From: Clostridiales bacterium
GTDB taxonomy: Bacteria; Bacillota; Clostridia; Christensenellales; CAG-138
Length of the DNA stretch: 64,000 nt
Direction of reading: 5' to 3'
Assembly (NCBI GenBank): GCA_019416935.1
Contig: DXWI01000010.1
Span: 10,457-74,456, forward strand
The translations under genes were made by a program, and so were the position numbers. Of this stretch, positions 17,801 through 26,093 are shown piece by piece. The notes under the pieces are model-generated. The model made no database searches and was not told where the DNA came from. It was given only the letters and a program-made list of their open reading frames with translations. The first letter of the stretch is position 1, and each line of letters begins with the position of its first letter.

Positions 17801-17938
17801 CCGTTTTTCTCACTCCCCTTTCACCCATAATACACCGGAACGGGCAAAATTGCCGGATCTGGGCCGTGATTTTTCATTTAAGCCGTTAAGCGACTGTACA
17901 GACTTTCCCAACTCCACATATTTGTGTCTGGATTGGGC

Positions 17939-17967
17939 TTGTATTTACTTTGAATGGAATATATAAT
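17939..17967 (+). promoter_or_regulatory. Promoter of the Re-citrate synthase gene
   Basis: TTGTAT (17939-17944) and TATAAT (17962-17967), 17-base spacer, in a short AT-rich patch. Nothing else is recognised in 17801-18008. Confidence 0.6.
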
Positions 17968-18008
17968 AAATTAATATTTTCTATTTTGACCCGGAGGTGA
18001 GCCCATTC

Positions 18009-19400
18009 ATGACAACGAGCAAAGAGCTGCGGATGAATCCGCACACCAATTTACTGGAGAAAAATGAATTTGATTATGTCCTGCAGGATGTGGCAGAACC
18101 AAATCTCTACCGCATCATGTTCGACTATGAGCATATTCCGAAAATTGCATTCAACATGCGCCACGTTCCCATGGCGATGCCGGAAAATATCTGGATCACG
18201 GACACGACCTTCCGTGACGGACAGCAATCCAGAGAGCCGTACACGACCGATCAGATCGTGACGCTGTACGACATGCTGCACCGGCTCGGCGGCCCCAACG
18301 GTATCATTCGCCAGAGCGAGTTTTTCCTGTATTCAAAGAAAGACCGCGACGCGGTGGTACGCTGCATGGAGCTTGGATACGAGTTTCCTGAGGTAACGAG
18401 CTGGATTCGTGCCTCCAAAAAGGATTTTGAAATGGTTCGCGAGATCGGCTTGAAGGAAACCGGCATTCTTGTGAGCTGCTCGGACTACCATATCTTCTAT
18501 AAGCTCAAGATGACGCGCAGGCAAGCCGTCGATCATTACGTCGGCGTCGTTCGCGAGTGCATTGAAACGGGCGTTCGCCCTCGCTGCCATTTGGAGGACA
18601 TTACGCGCGCGGATTTCTATGGCTTTGTGGTGCCGTTCGTTCTGGAGCTGTCCAAGCTCTCCAAGGAATCCGGCATGCCGATCAAGCTGCGCGCCTGCGA
18701 TACGCTGGGATACGGCGTATCCATTCCCGGTGCGGCCATGCCCCGCAGCGTTCCGGGCATTATTTACGGTCTGCGTCACCACGCACGCTTCCCCTCCGAG
18801 CTGATCGAATGGCACGGTCATAACGACTTTTACGGCGCGGTTACAAACTCCGTGACGGCGTGGCTCTACGGCGCATCCGGCGTGAACTGCTCGCTGCTGG
18901 GCATTGGCGAGCGCACCGGCAACTGCCCGCTTGAAGCGATGGTGATTGAATATGCGCAGCTGCGCGGCACGCTCGACGGTATGGACCCCTCCGTCATTAC
19001 GGAAATCGCGGAGTATTACCAAAACGAGCTGCACTACGATATTCCGCCGCAGACTCCGTTTGTCGGCGCCGATTTCAACGTGACCCGAGCCGGCGTCCAT
19101 GCCGACGGGCTGCAGAAGAACGAGGAGATTTACAACATCTTCGATACCGGCAGCATCCTGAACCGGCCGCCAACGGTCGCCATCAGCAACACCTCCGGCG
19201 TATCCGGCATTGCGCACTGGATCAACACCCGCTATGGACTCAAGGGCGAGCGCGCGCTGGATAAGACCCATCCGCTGGTGCTTGCGGTAAAGTCCTGGGT
19301 AGACGATGAATACGCAGGCGGTCGCGTCACCGTCATCTCCATGGGCGAGCTTGAGGCGATTACTGCGCGGGAAGCCGCCCGGTTGGGCGCAGCGCTGTAA
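18009..19400 (+). CDS. DRE-TIM metallolyase, probable Re-citrate synthase
   Basis: Acetyl-CoA condensing enzyme of the isopropylmalate/homocitrate synthase fold. The 463-residue protein has the catalytic DTTFRDGQ at residues 65-72, EDITRADFYGF in the middle, and the metal-binding EWHGHNDF. The opening VAEPNLYR...IPKIAFN and the segment GGPNGIIRQSEFFLYSKKDRDAV are the pattern of the Clostridial Re-citrate synthase group, usually mislabelled 2-isopropylmalate synthase. It lacks the LeuA regulatory domain. No leu or lys genes are adjacent. It would make citrate from oxaloacetate and acetyl-CoA for glutamate synthesis. ATG 18009 follows GGAGGTGAG; GTG 17997 overlaps that site. Confidence 0.8.
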   Translation: MTTSKELRMNPHTNLLEKNEFDYVLQDVAEPNLYRIMFDYEHIPKIAFNMRHVPMAMPENIWITDTTFRDGQQSREPYTTDQIVTLYDMLHRLGGPNGIIRQSEFFLYSKKDRDAVVRCMELGYEFPEVTSWIRASKKDFEMVREIGLKETGILVSCSDYHIFYKLKMTRRQAVDHYVGVVRECIETGVRPRCHLEDITRADFYGFVVPFVLELSKLSKESGMPIKLRACDTLGYGVSIPGAAMPRSVPGIIYGLRHHARFPSELIEWHGHNDFYGAVTNSVTAWLYGASGVNCSLLGIGERTGNCPLEAMVIEYAQLRGTLDGMDPSVITEIAEYYQNELHYDIPPQTPFVGADFNVTRAGVHADGLQKNEEIYNIFDTGSILNRPPTVAISNTSGVSGIAHWINTRYGLKGERALDKTHPLVLAVKSWVDDEYAGGRVTVISMGELEAITAREAARLGAAL

Positions 19401-19432
19401 CAGCCGACAGCCTTTTCCCATTGTCATTGCAG

Positions 19433-19463
19433 CGGACGGCAACCTTGCCGTCCGTTTTCGTTT
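19433..19463 (+). terminator. Terminator after Re-citrate synthase
   Basis: CGGACGGC and GCCGTCCG around AACCTT, followed by TTTTCGTTT. Confidence 0.85.
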
Positions 19464-19480
19464 GCTGCCGGTTTCGATGC

Positions 19481-19510
19481 TTGTCACCGGTCCTGACAAT
19501 ATGCTACAAT
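19481..19510 (+). promoter_or_regulatory. Promoter of the alarmone synthetase gene
   Basis: TTGTCA (19481-19486) and TACAAT (19505-19510) with an 18-base spacer. Confidence 0.55.
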
Positions 19511-19556
19511 TTACAAGAATGCCACCGAGCAAATTGTATAAAAGAGGATTCCTGTC

Positions 19557-20261
19557 ATGTCTGAAACAAAAGAACGCCCGCTTCAGGCGCTTCTGAACGC
19601 GGAGCATCCCGAACGGATTCTGGAGCGCGCCAGACCGTTCATGGAGTTTATGATGCGCAACAAGTGTGCGCTGCGCGAGATCGAAACGAAGCTGAACGTG
19701 CTGAACGATGAGTTCTCCACGCGCTATAACCGCAATCCGATTGAATCAATCAAGACCCGGCTGAAAAGTCCGCTGAGCATTGTGCAGAAAATGCAGCGCA
19801 GGGGATTTGAACTGACGCTTGAAAATATTGAGAGCAAGCTGAACGACATTGCCGGTATCCGCGTCATCTGCTCGTTCCCGGAGGACATCTATCATCTGGC
19901 GGACATGCTTTGCCGGCAGGATGATATCACCGTGGTTGCAGTCAAGGACTACATTAAGCATCCAAAGCCGAATGGCTATCGGAGCCTGCATCTCATACTC
20001 GATGTGCCCATCTTTCTCTCGACAGAAAAGCGGCACATGCGCGCCGAGGTACAGTTCCGCACAATCGCCATGGATTTCTGGGCCAGTCTGGAGCACCAGC
20101 TCACCTATAAGCGCGAGAATATCCCGGATGCCGATCTGGTCGCGGAGGAACTGCGCGAATGCGCCGACATCATCAGCGAGATGGATGGACGGATGCAGCA
20201 CATCCGGAAGAAGATCGACCTCGAAAAGGTCCCTTCCGGCGCTCAAGACATTCGGGAATGA
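19557..20261 (+). CDS. Small alarmone synthetase (GTP pyrophosphokinase family)
   Basis: A 234-residue single-domain (p)ppGpp synthetase of the RelP/RelQ (YwaC/YjbM) type; it adds pyrophosphate from ATP to GDP or GTP. It has the synthetase motifs IAGIRVICSFPEDIYHLADML, KDYIKHPKPNGYRSLHL and AEVQFRTIAMDFWASLEHQL, the last with the catalytic glutamate region. No HD hydrolase, TGS or ACT domain is present, so it cannot be a long RelA/SpoT protein. It is a lone gene with its own promoter and downstream terminators. RelQ-type C-terminal helices (DIISEMDGRMQHI) suggest a tetramer. Confidence 0.92.
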   Translation: MSETKERPLQALLNAEHPERILERARPFMEFMMRNKCALREIETKLNVLNDEFSTRYNRNPIESIKTRLKSPLSIVQKMQRRGFELTLENIESKLNDIAGIRVICSFPEDIYHLADMLCRQDDITVVAVKDYIKHPKPNGYRSLHLILDVPIFLSTEKRHMRAEVQFRTIAMDFWASLEHQLTYKRENIPDADLVAEELRECADIISEMDGRMQHIRKKIDLEKVPSGAQDIRE

Positions 20262-20310
20262 AATGACACCGCCGATCATGCGCGGCGGATACAGACATCG
20301 CAAGAGGGAT

Positions 20311-20369
20311 CACAGGCCGTGGTTCCTTTTTTTGTAATACAAAACCACCCGTTAGACGAGTGGTTTTGT
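20311..20369. terminator. Terminator region after the alarmone synthetase
   Basis: A weak hairpin ends in TTTTTTT (20326-20333). A stronger one follows: ACAAAACCAC (20339-20348) pairs with GTGGTTTTGT (20360-20369), with a small CG pair in the loop. The second can work in both directions. Confidence 0.6.
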
Positions 20370-20374
20370 GTTAC

Positions 20375-20572
20375 ACGAAGCAGCGCGCGGCCGGACTGTT
20401 GCTCAGCTCACCGGTACGGATATTTGAGGATGTGACCGGCTGGGGCGGCTCGACCGCAGAGGAGCGGGCGAACAACATCAAGGACGGCAACTTCCTGAAG
20501 AACACCTACTATGAATACGGCAATGTGCAGGCGGCGAACCGCGAAGCATGGATCGCAGGGAAGATGCGGTAA
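20375..20572 (+). pseudogene. Unrecognised C-terminal gene fragment
   Basis: An open stretch ending in EAWIAGKMR and containing VRIFEDVTGWGGSTAEERA. It reads like the end of a folded protein, but the only in-frame start (GTG 20360) lies inside a terminator hairpin and has no ribosome site. It is followed by a good hairpin. Most likely the 3' remnant of a lost gene; I do not know which. Confidence 0.3.
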
Positions 20573-20581
20573 CGGGTAAAG

Positions 20582-20614
20582 CAGCGCCGCGGCAGAATAT
20601 ATGCCGCGGCGCTG
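20582..20614. terminator. Convergent terminator, 13-bp perfect stem
   Basis: CAGCGCCGCGGCA and its complement around a 7-base loop, 19 bases past the stop of the minus-strand membrane protein gene. Confidence 0.75.
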
Positions 20615-20632
20615 TCCATTTTGGGGATATGC

Positions 20633-21151
20633 TTACTGTTCGCTGCCGGCATCGCCCGACTGCACGGATGCATCGTCGAATTCAAAGGCATCGACCGGCA
20701 GGACATGGCCGGCCTGGCGCGGATCATTGCCCTGCCGCTGGCGCGGCGCGTTCTTATCGACAAATTTGCGGATGATAAAGATCAGCGCAACGACCAACGC
20801 GATCGTGATGCCCATAAAGACATACATCAGCGTGGTCAACAGTTCCGGCGTCAAAAAGCTCCAGCCGCCAAGCTCCACAGCGGGTACGACTTCATACACA
20901 GCTGCCGTGGTTTCCGTCGCTTCCTGCACGACCTGACTGGTATAGAGCATTCCCATCAGCAGCGAAGAAACGCTGTTGAGTATCATGAAGATGCCGAGGC
21001 ACAGGAACAGGATGCGGAGCGTCTTTTTGAACTTCTCCTCCATCCCCTTTTTAATGTTGTCGGCGGCATACATTTTTCCTTTGCCGGTGATGCCCGCGAC
21101 CAGCACATAGACGCCCATGGCGAGCAGCAACATGTCGAACAGTGATGTCAT
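20633..21151 (-). CDS. Hypothetical membrane protein in the cys operon
   Basis: A 172-residue protein with three predicted membrane segments (about residues 5-22, 45-68 and 103-130), a charged loop with KKGMEEKFKKTLR after the first, and a polar acidic C-terminal tail. I do not recognise a family. ATG 21151 follows AAAGGAG. It lies 12 bases after cysS on the same strand, so it should be under the same T-box control; a role linked to cysteine or sulfur supply is possible but only by position. Confidence 0.7.
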   Translation of the reverse strand: MTSLFDMLLLAMGVYVLVAGITGKGKMYAADNIKKGMEEKFKKTLRILFLCLGIFMILNSVSSLLMGMLYTSQVVQEATETTAAVYEVVPAVELGGWSFLTPELLTTLMYVFMGITIALVVALIFIIRKFVDKNAPRQRQGNDPRQAGHVLPVDAFEFDDASVQSGDAGSEQ

Positions 21152-21163
21152 AGCTTTACTCCT

Positions 21164-22564
21164 TTATTTGTTTTCCGTCAGTGGTTTCAGTTTTGGGCCC
21201 TGCGCCGTGTCCTCCACAGCAAAGCCAAGCTGCCTGAGCTGATCGCGAATTGCGTCCGCGCGGGCAAAGTCCCTCGCTTTCCTCGCCTGCTGGCGCTCCT
21301 CGAGCAAATGCATGGCCTCGTCCGACGCAGCTGCCTCGCGCTTGTGCTGCAGCAAACCCAACACACCGACCAGCTCGTCGAACAGCTTTGCCGCCGCGTC
21401 GATCGCCTCTCCCCCGCGGGGCTCCGTCACGAACGTATTGCAGGCGCGTGCAAAATCGAACAGTACGCCGATGGCGTCGGCCGTATTCAAGTCATCATCC
21501 ATTGCGCTTTCAAAACGGGCCCGAACATCATCGAGCGAAGCGATCCAAGCGGCATCCTCCGCCGTTGCTTCGCAGCGCTGCGCTTCGGCAAGCCGCTCGC
21601 GCGCTGTGCGCAGCCGCGTCAGCGCCGTTTCCGCCTGCCGGATGAGATCACGGGAGAAGTTGACCGGATTTCGATAATGCACGGACAGCATGAACATGCG
21701 CACGGCCTCCAGGTCGAACTCCTTGGCAATATCCCGGACGGTGAAGAAATTCCCGAGCGATTTGCTCATCTTCTGATTGTCCACATTGATGTAGCCGTTG
21801 TGCATCCAATAACGGGCAAACGGCTTGCCGGTCGCCGCTTCCGACTGGGCAATCTCGTTTTCGTGGTGCGGGAAGATCAGGTCCTGACCGCCGCCATGGA
21901 TATCAAACGATTCACCGAGGATGGCCATGCTCATGGCCGAGCACTCAATGTGCCAACCCGGCCGGCCCTTGCCCCAAGGAGAATCCCAGGAGGGCTCTCC
22001 GGGCTTTTCCCCCTTCCAGAGCGCAAAATCCAGCGGATCACGCTTCTGTTCCGTAGGATCGACGCGCGCGCCGTTTTCCAGATCATCGATGTTCTGGCCG
22101 GACAGCTTGCCATAGCTCGGATAGCTGCGCACGGAAAAATACACGTCGCCATTATCCGCCGGATAGGCATGCCCCTTTTCGATCAGCGTCTGCACCAGAT
22201 GGATGATCTCCGCGATATGCTGGGTCGCACGCGGATTTTCGGTCGCGCGCTCCACGCCCAACGCGTCCGCATCGCGATAATACTCGGCGATGAACCGCTC
22301 GCCCAGCGCCTGAACGGTGGTTCCCTCCTCATTGGCACGGCGGATCATTTTGTCATCGATGTCCGTAAAATTCTGTACGAACGCCACTTCATAGCCGCGA
22401 TATTCCAAATATCTGCGAAGCGTATCAAACACGATGAACGGTCTGGCATTGCCGATGTGAAAATAATTATATACGGTTGGGCCGCAGGCATACATGCTGA
22501 TCCTGCCCGGCACGAGCGGGACAAGCTCTTCCTTTTTGCGGGTCATGGTATTATATATCTGCAT
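21164..22564 (-). CDS. cysS: Cysteinyl-tRNA synthetase
   Basis: Class I aminoacyl-tRNA synthetase charging tRNA-Cys. The 466-residue protein has the HIGH-type motif (HIGNARP, in GPTVYNYFHIGNARPF), KMSKS with SLGN after it, and the zinc-binding region with CGPTVYN, CSAMS and HHENEIAQSE. Start: ATG 22564, which has GGAGG 7 bases upstream; a GTG directly before it is less likely. It is 26 bases downstream of cysE and shares its T-box leader, so both respond to uncharged tRNA-Cys. Confidence 0.97.
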   Translation of the reverse strand: MQIYNTMTRKKEELVPLVPGRISMYACGPTVYNYFHIGNARPFIVFDTLRRYLEYRGYEVAFVQNFTDIDDKMIRRANEEGTTVQALGERFIAEYYRDADALGVERATENPRATQHIAEIIHLVQTLIEKGHAYPADNGDVYFSVRSYPSYGKLSGQNIDDLENGARVDPTEQKRDPLDFALWKGEKPGEPSWDSPWGKGRPGWHIECSAMSMAILGESFDIHGGGQDLIFPHHENEIAQSEAATGKPFARYWMHNGYINVDNQKMSKSLGNFFTVRDIAKEFDLEAVRMFMLSVHYRNPVNFSRDLIRQAETALTRLRTARERLAEAQRCEATAEDAAWIASLDDVRARFESAMDDDLNTADAIGVLFDFARACNTFVTEPRGGEAIDAAAKLFDELVGVLGLLQHKREAAASDEAMHLLEERQQARKARDFARADAIRDQLRQLGFAVEDTAQGPKLKPLTENK

Positions 22565-22590
22565 CACAAAACCTCCATTTGTTGATTATA

Positions 22591-23325
22591 TCACAGGTTG
22601 TTTGCTTTTTCCAATGCTTCTATGCGCTCAAGCAGATTCTGAATCTGCTGCTGCACCGGGTCCGGCAAATGCACCTGATCGAGATCGACGCCGTCCTCGC
22701 CTGTGGGCTGAATTCCGACTTGGCGCTTCGCCTCCTCGCAGACGACGCGCTGCTTACAATCCGGCACATTGCGGTCGCAACCCGGTTTGCCGCAGCACCG
22801 CGCGGGGCAATCGTACAGCCGCACCACATGCCCCGGCACGCCAACGACCGTCGCGCAGGGCGGTACCTCCGAAAGCACGACCGCACCCGCGCCGATCTTG
22901 GCGTAGTCCCCGACCGTAAACGGCCCAAGTACCGCTGCGCCGGCCGAAATGGTCACATGACTGCCGATCGTTGGGTGTCGCTTTCCGGTCTCCTTGCCCG
23001 TTCCACCAAGCGTTGCCCCCTGATAGATCGTGACGTCATCCCCGATGACCGTCGTCTCACCGATGACAACGCCCAGGCCATGGTCGATGAACAGGCGCTT
23101 GCCGATGCTGGCCCCCGGATGGATATCCACACCGGTAAAAAATCTGCACCATTCCGACATCAGCCGTGCCAGCGTTTTTCTGTTGTGCCGGTATAAAAAG
23201 TTTGCAAACCGATGCCATCGCACGGCGTGAAAGCCCGGATAGCACCAGAACACCTCCCATGCGCTGCGCGCGGCCGGGTCGCGGTCCAAAACACAGCGCA
23301 AATCCTCCCGAAACGTATCAAACAT
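22591..23325 (-). CDS. cysE: Serine O-acetyltransferase
   Basis: First step of cysteine synthesis: serine plus acetyl-CoA to O-acetylserine. The 244-residue protein has the short N-terminal helical part (DPAARSAWEVFWCYPGFHAVRWHR), the left-handed beta-helix hexapeptide repeats (GASIGKRLFIDHGLGVVIGE, GATLGGTGKETGKRHPTIG) and the catalytic histidines in DHG and KRHP. A cysteine-rich tail (CPARCCGKPGCD) beyond the fold is unusual; it may bind a metal or simply be lineage-specific. It is the first gene of the T-box operon with cysS. Confidence 0.95.
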   Translation of the reverse strand: MFDTFREDLRCVLDRDPAARSAWEVFWCYPGFHAVRWHRFANFLYRHNRKTLARLMSEWCRFFTGVDIHPGASIGKRLFIDHGLGVVIGETTVIGDDVTIYQGATLGGTGKETGKRHPTIGSHVTISAGAAVLGPFTVGDYAKIGAGAVVLSEVPPCATVVGVPGHVVRLYDCPARCCGKPGCDRNVPDCKQRVVCEEAKRQVGIQPTGEDGVDLDQVHLPDPVQQQIQNLLERIEALEKANNL

Positions 23326-23344
23326 TGCTCATTCCCTCAATCCC

Positions 23345-23622
23345 AAAAAAATAACACAAACGCCTGCATAAAGACGAATGTGCTTCGCGGTTCCACTTTA
23401 TTTGGAAATGCTGTGCATTTCCCTCTCTCGACCGGCACTCTGACCGGTCCGGCTTTAACGCAGCCATACGTCCGGCGATACAGGGGCTTTGAAACCCGTT
23501 GTCACCGGCGGCTATGGGAGGCACTTTCCCACCGCACAACCCCAAACCGGCTTTCAGCCGACGACCGGTTCTCTCTTTGGGGCGCCGCATGTGGATACTC
23601 TTTCCCAATCATTGCCTTTACT
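23345..23622 (-). promoter_or_regulatory. T-box riboswitch, cysteine specifier
   Basis: Transcription attenuator that reads tRNA-Cys charging. On the minus strand: AAAGTGGAACCGCG (23399-23386) is the T-box sequence that pairs with the uncharged tRNA end. It is followed by a terminator (arms at 23382-23373 and 23364-23355) and a run of T. Stem I has CCAC/GTGG and CCCCAAA/TTTGGGG around a specifier loop; the specifier codon is TGC at 23536-23534 with G after it, so cysteine. The AAAGAGAG sequence matches the conserved GA-rich motif of Stem I. It controls cysE, cysS and the membrane protein. Confidence 0.93.
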
Positions 23623-23628
23623 CATTAT

Positions 23629-23658
23629 ACTATATGCTATGATGCCGCTGCTTGTCAA
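23629..23658 (-). promoter_or_regulatory. Promoter of the T-box operon
   Basis: TTGACA (23658-23653) and TATAGT (23634-23629) with an 18-base spacer, just before the T-box leader. Confidence 0.75.
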
Positions 23659-23782
23659 GCCGCGAATGATTGCACTGTTTACCGCGATAAGCAGCCGCTT
23701 GCTGCGTCTCAAAAAGTTTTCTTTTCTTTCCCTTCGGATATGCTATACTGTATAGGTAATACTTGGTCAAGGAGGGCAGTTT

Positions 23783-24295
23783 ATGACGCTTCTCGAAATA
23801 CTCGGGCCTTCCGCCATTCCGACATTGATATGTTTGGCGGTCGGTCTCCTTTTGCTTTTGATCGAATTGTTTACGCCCGGCATCGGCGTTTCCGGTCTGT
23901 TGGGCATCATTTCGCTCGCAGCGGTCATTGTGATGCAGTTGTTCTGGGGTTCTCCCGCCGCGGCCGCGTATATTGCTGCCGGCACGCTGCTTTTGATCGT
24001 CGTTGCGCTGCTCTTCTTTATCCGTTCCCTGCAGCGGGGCCGTCTGTCCAGATCGTTTGTTGTGCTGAACGAAAAGATCGACGCCAGTTCCACCTCGCTG
24101 TCGGATGAAAAGGAACAGGCGCTCATCGGGCACATCGGCACGACGGTTACGCCCTTGCGCCCGGCCGGCATCGCCGAGTTTGACGGCAAGCGGCTGGATG
24201 TGATGACGAGCGGTGCGTTTTTGCCCGTCAACACCCCGGTTATCATCACGGATGTGCAGGGACTGCACATTTTGGTCGAGGCGCAGAAGCAATGA
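23783..24295 (+). CDS. NfeD-like membrane protein
   Basis: A 170-residue protein with two or three membrane segments (about residues 10-30, 33-55 and 60-82) and a C-terminal OB-fold (about 110-168: ALIGHIGTTVTPLRPAGIAEFDGKR...VITDVQGLHILVE). NfeD proteins are encoded next to flotillin or stomatin genes and partner them in membrane microdomains; floA follows two genes later. It is the short form without the ClpP-like protease domain. ATG follows AAGGAGGG. It is divergent from the T-box operon. Confidence 0.9.
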   Translation: MTLLEILGPSAIPTLICLAVGLLLLLIELFTPGIGVSGLLGIISLAAVIVMQLFWGSPAAAAYIAAGTLLLIVVALLFFIRSLQRGRLSRSFVVLNEKIDASSTSLSDEKEQALIGHIGTTVTPLRPAGIAEFDGKRLDVMTSGAFLPVNTPVIITDVQGLHILVEAQKQ

Positions 24296-24522
24296 AGTTC
24301 TGTAAGCAATGCGGCACACTGTACGGGCGCTCGCTCGCGGTTTGCCCGCGCTGCAACGCGAAAAACGTGGAGCAGCAGGCTGAGCAGGCCGAGCAAAGCC
24401 AAACCACCGCCAGCGCAAAGACCGTCAAGCGCCAGTGGATCGCCATTTTGTTGGGCGTTCCAGGACTCATTCTCTTTCTTTATCTCGTGATCGGAGCGTT
24501 CAAAGCGATCTCCGCTCACTGA
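24292..24522 (+). CDS. Small zinc-ribbon membrane protein
   Basis: A 76-residue protein: zinc ribbon with CKQCG (4-8) and CPRCN (18-22), a Gln/Glu/Ala-rich linker, and one C-terminal membrane segment (about residues 49-70, IAILLGVPGLILFLYLVIGA). Its ATG overlaps the NfeD stop (ATGA), so the two are translationally coupled. It lies between NfeD and FloA, 22 bases before floA, and may belong to the same membrane complex; that is inference from position. Confidence 0.8.
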   Translation: MKFCKQCGTLYGRSLAVCPRCNAKNVEQQAEQAEQSQTTASAKTVKRQWIAILLGVPGLILFLYLVIGAFKAISAH

Positions 24523-24544
24523 CACAACACAAAAGGAGGTTCTT

Positions 24545-25546
24545 ATGGAAGGGTTTATTGTCACTCTCGTTATCATCGTCGCTGCCATTCTGTTTCTGAT
24601 TCTGTTTTTCACTTTCGTGCCGCTGGGACTGTGGATCTCGGCCCGTGCTTCCGGTGTGCACATCGGCATCTTCCAGTTGGTCGGTATGCGCATCCGTAAG
24701 GTTGTTCCCTCTCGCATCGTCAGCCCGCTCATCAAAGCCACGAAGGCCGGTCTGGAGGTCTCCATCAACAAGCTCGAGGCGCACTACCTCGCGGGCGGCA
24801 ACGTGGATCGCGTGGTCAACGCACTCATCGCCGCGCAGCGCGCCGGTATTCCCCTCGATTTTGAAAAGTCCTGTGCAATCGACCTTGCGGGTCGCGATGT
24901 GCTTAACGCCGTGCAGATGAGCGTCAATCCGAAGGTCATTGAAACGCCGGTCATCGCTGCCGTTGCCATGGATGGCATCGAACTGCGCGCAAAAGCCCGC
25001 GTAACGGTGCGTGCCAACATTGACCGTCTCGTCGGCGGCGCCGGTGAGGAAACGATCATCGCCCGCATCGGCGAGGGTATCGTCACGACCGTCGGTTCCT
25101 CCTCCAGTCACAAGGCTGTTCTGGAAAACCCCGATCTGATTTCCCGTACGGTGCTGAACAAGGGCCTCGACGCCGGCACGGCGTTCGAAATCCTTTCGAT
25201 CGACATTGCGGACGTCGATGTCGGCCGCAACGTTGGCGCACAGTTGCAGATCGACCAGGCAGAGGCTGACAAGCGCATTGCGCAGGCTCTGGCCGAGGAA
25301 CGCCGTGCGATGGCCGTGGCGCAGGAGCAGGAAAACCTTGCCGCCGTGCAGGGTATGCGCGCGCGCGTGATCGAGGCGGAGGCTGAGGTTCCCAAGGCGA
25401 TCGCAACCGCATTCCGCGAGGGCAAGCTCGGCGTCATGGACTACTACAACATGCAGAACGTGATTTCTGACACCGATATGCGCAATGCCATTTCCCGCGG
25501 CACAGCGCCCGCACAGCGCACCACCGGCGAGCAGGAGTCCGAATAA
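24545..25546 (+). CDS. floA: Flotillin-like protein FloA
   Basis: Membrane-microdomain scaffold of the YqfA/FloA type, with an N-terminal hairpin in the membrane (about residues 5-28, IVTLVIIVAAILFLILFFTF) and a long SPFH-like region. The 333-residue length fits the family. The pattern ARASGVHIGIFQLVGMRIRKV, ISPLIKATKAGLEV-type segment and the conserved AEAEVPKAIATAFREGKLGVMDYYNMQN at the C-terminus identify FloA rather than FloT. ATG follows AAAGGAGG. It is in an operon-like series with NfeD and the zinc-ribbon protein. The likely role is in membrane organisation and signalling or secretion complexes. Confidence 0.95.
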   Translation: MEGFIVTLVIIVAAILFLILFFTFVPLGLWISARASGVHIGIFQLVGMRIRKVVPSRIVSPLIKATKAGLEVSINKLEAHYLAGGNVDRVVNALIAAQRAGIPLDFEKSCAIDLAGRDVLNAVQMSVNPKVIETPVIAAVAMDGIELRAKARVTVRANIDRLVGGAGEETIIARIGEGIVTTVGSSSSHKAVLENPDLISRTVLNKGLDAGTAFEILSIDIADVDVGRNVGAQLQIDQAEADKRIAQALAEERRAMAVAQEQENLAAVQGMRARVIEAEAEVPKAIATAFREGKLGVMDYYNMQNVISDTDMRNAISRGTAPAQRTTGEQESE

Positions 25547-25576
25547 CAGTCAATACGCTGAACAGGAGAGGATTCT

Positions 25577-26074
25577 ATGGAATTTCTCATTGTCATAGGT
25601 CTGATCGTCTGGGCCGTTGCGTCTTCCGCAGGGAAGGCGCAACGCACCCGTGAAGCGCAGCGCCGACAGGTCTTCGACCAAGAGCAGCCCCCTGTCGCGC
25701 CTACGCGGCGGGCCGAGCCGATTCGTCCGCGCGTTCAGCCAACGGTACAGGCTGCGCCGGTAAAGCCCATGGCTCCGGAGAGGCATGTCGTTCGACCGAG
25801 TCTGGACGGAGGCCATGCGCATTCGGAGAGCAGTATGACCGGGTTTGAGACTTGCCCGCCGAATGCCGAAAAGCCGCTTGCCGAGCGTCTCGCTGGTTTT
25901 AAGGCCGCCAAGCGGGCCGTTGCCCGTACCATACCGGCGGCGCCGGCCTCGGATGCGCCCACGGTGCAGCAGTTTGACGAGCCCGCATATCCCTTTTCAT
26001 GGGATCCCGCCGCCGTCCGCAACGGCCTGATCTATGCGGAGATTTTGGGAAAGCCGAAGGCTTTGAGGCGCTGA
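25577..26074 (+). CDS. Hypothetical protein with one N-terminal membrane helix
   Basis: A 165-residue protein with a short hydrophobic N-terminus (residues 2-18, EFLIVIGLIVWAVASSAG), a basic, Gln- and Arg-rich middle (TREAQRRQVFDQEQ), a Pro/Ala-rich linker, and a short ordered C-terminus (DPAAVRNGLIYAEILGKPKALRR) that ends in a pattern resembling small Clostridial proteins of this position after floA. No known motif otherwise. ATG follows AGGAGAGG. It is probably a membrane-anchored accessory of the FloA gene group, by position only. Confidence 0.65.
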   Translation: MEFLIVIGLIVWAVASSAGKAQRTREAQRRQVFDQEQPPVAPTRRAEPIRPRVQPTVQAAPVKPMAPERHVVRPSLDGGHAHSESSMTGFETCPPNAEKPLAERLAGFKAAKRAVARTIPAAPASDAPTVQQFDEPAYPFSWDPAAVRNGLIYAEILGKPKALRR

Positions 26075-26093
26075 GCGCCCACACACGGAGAAG

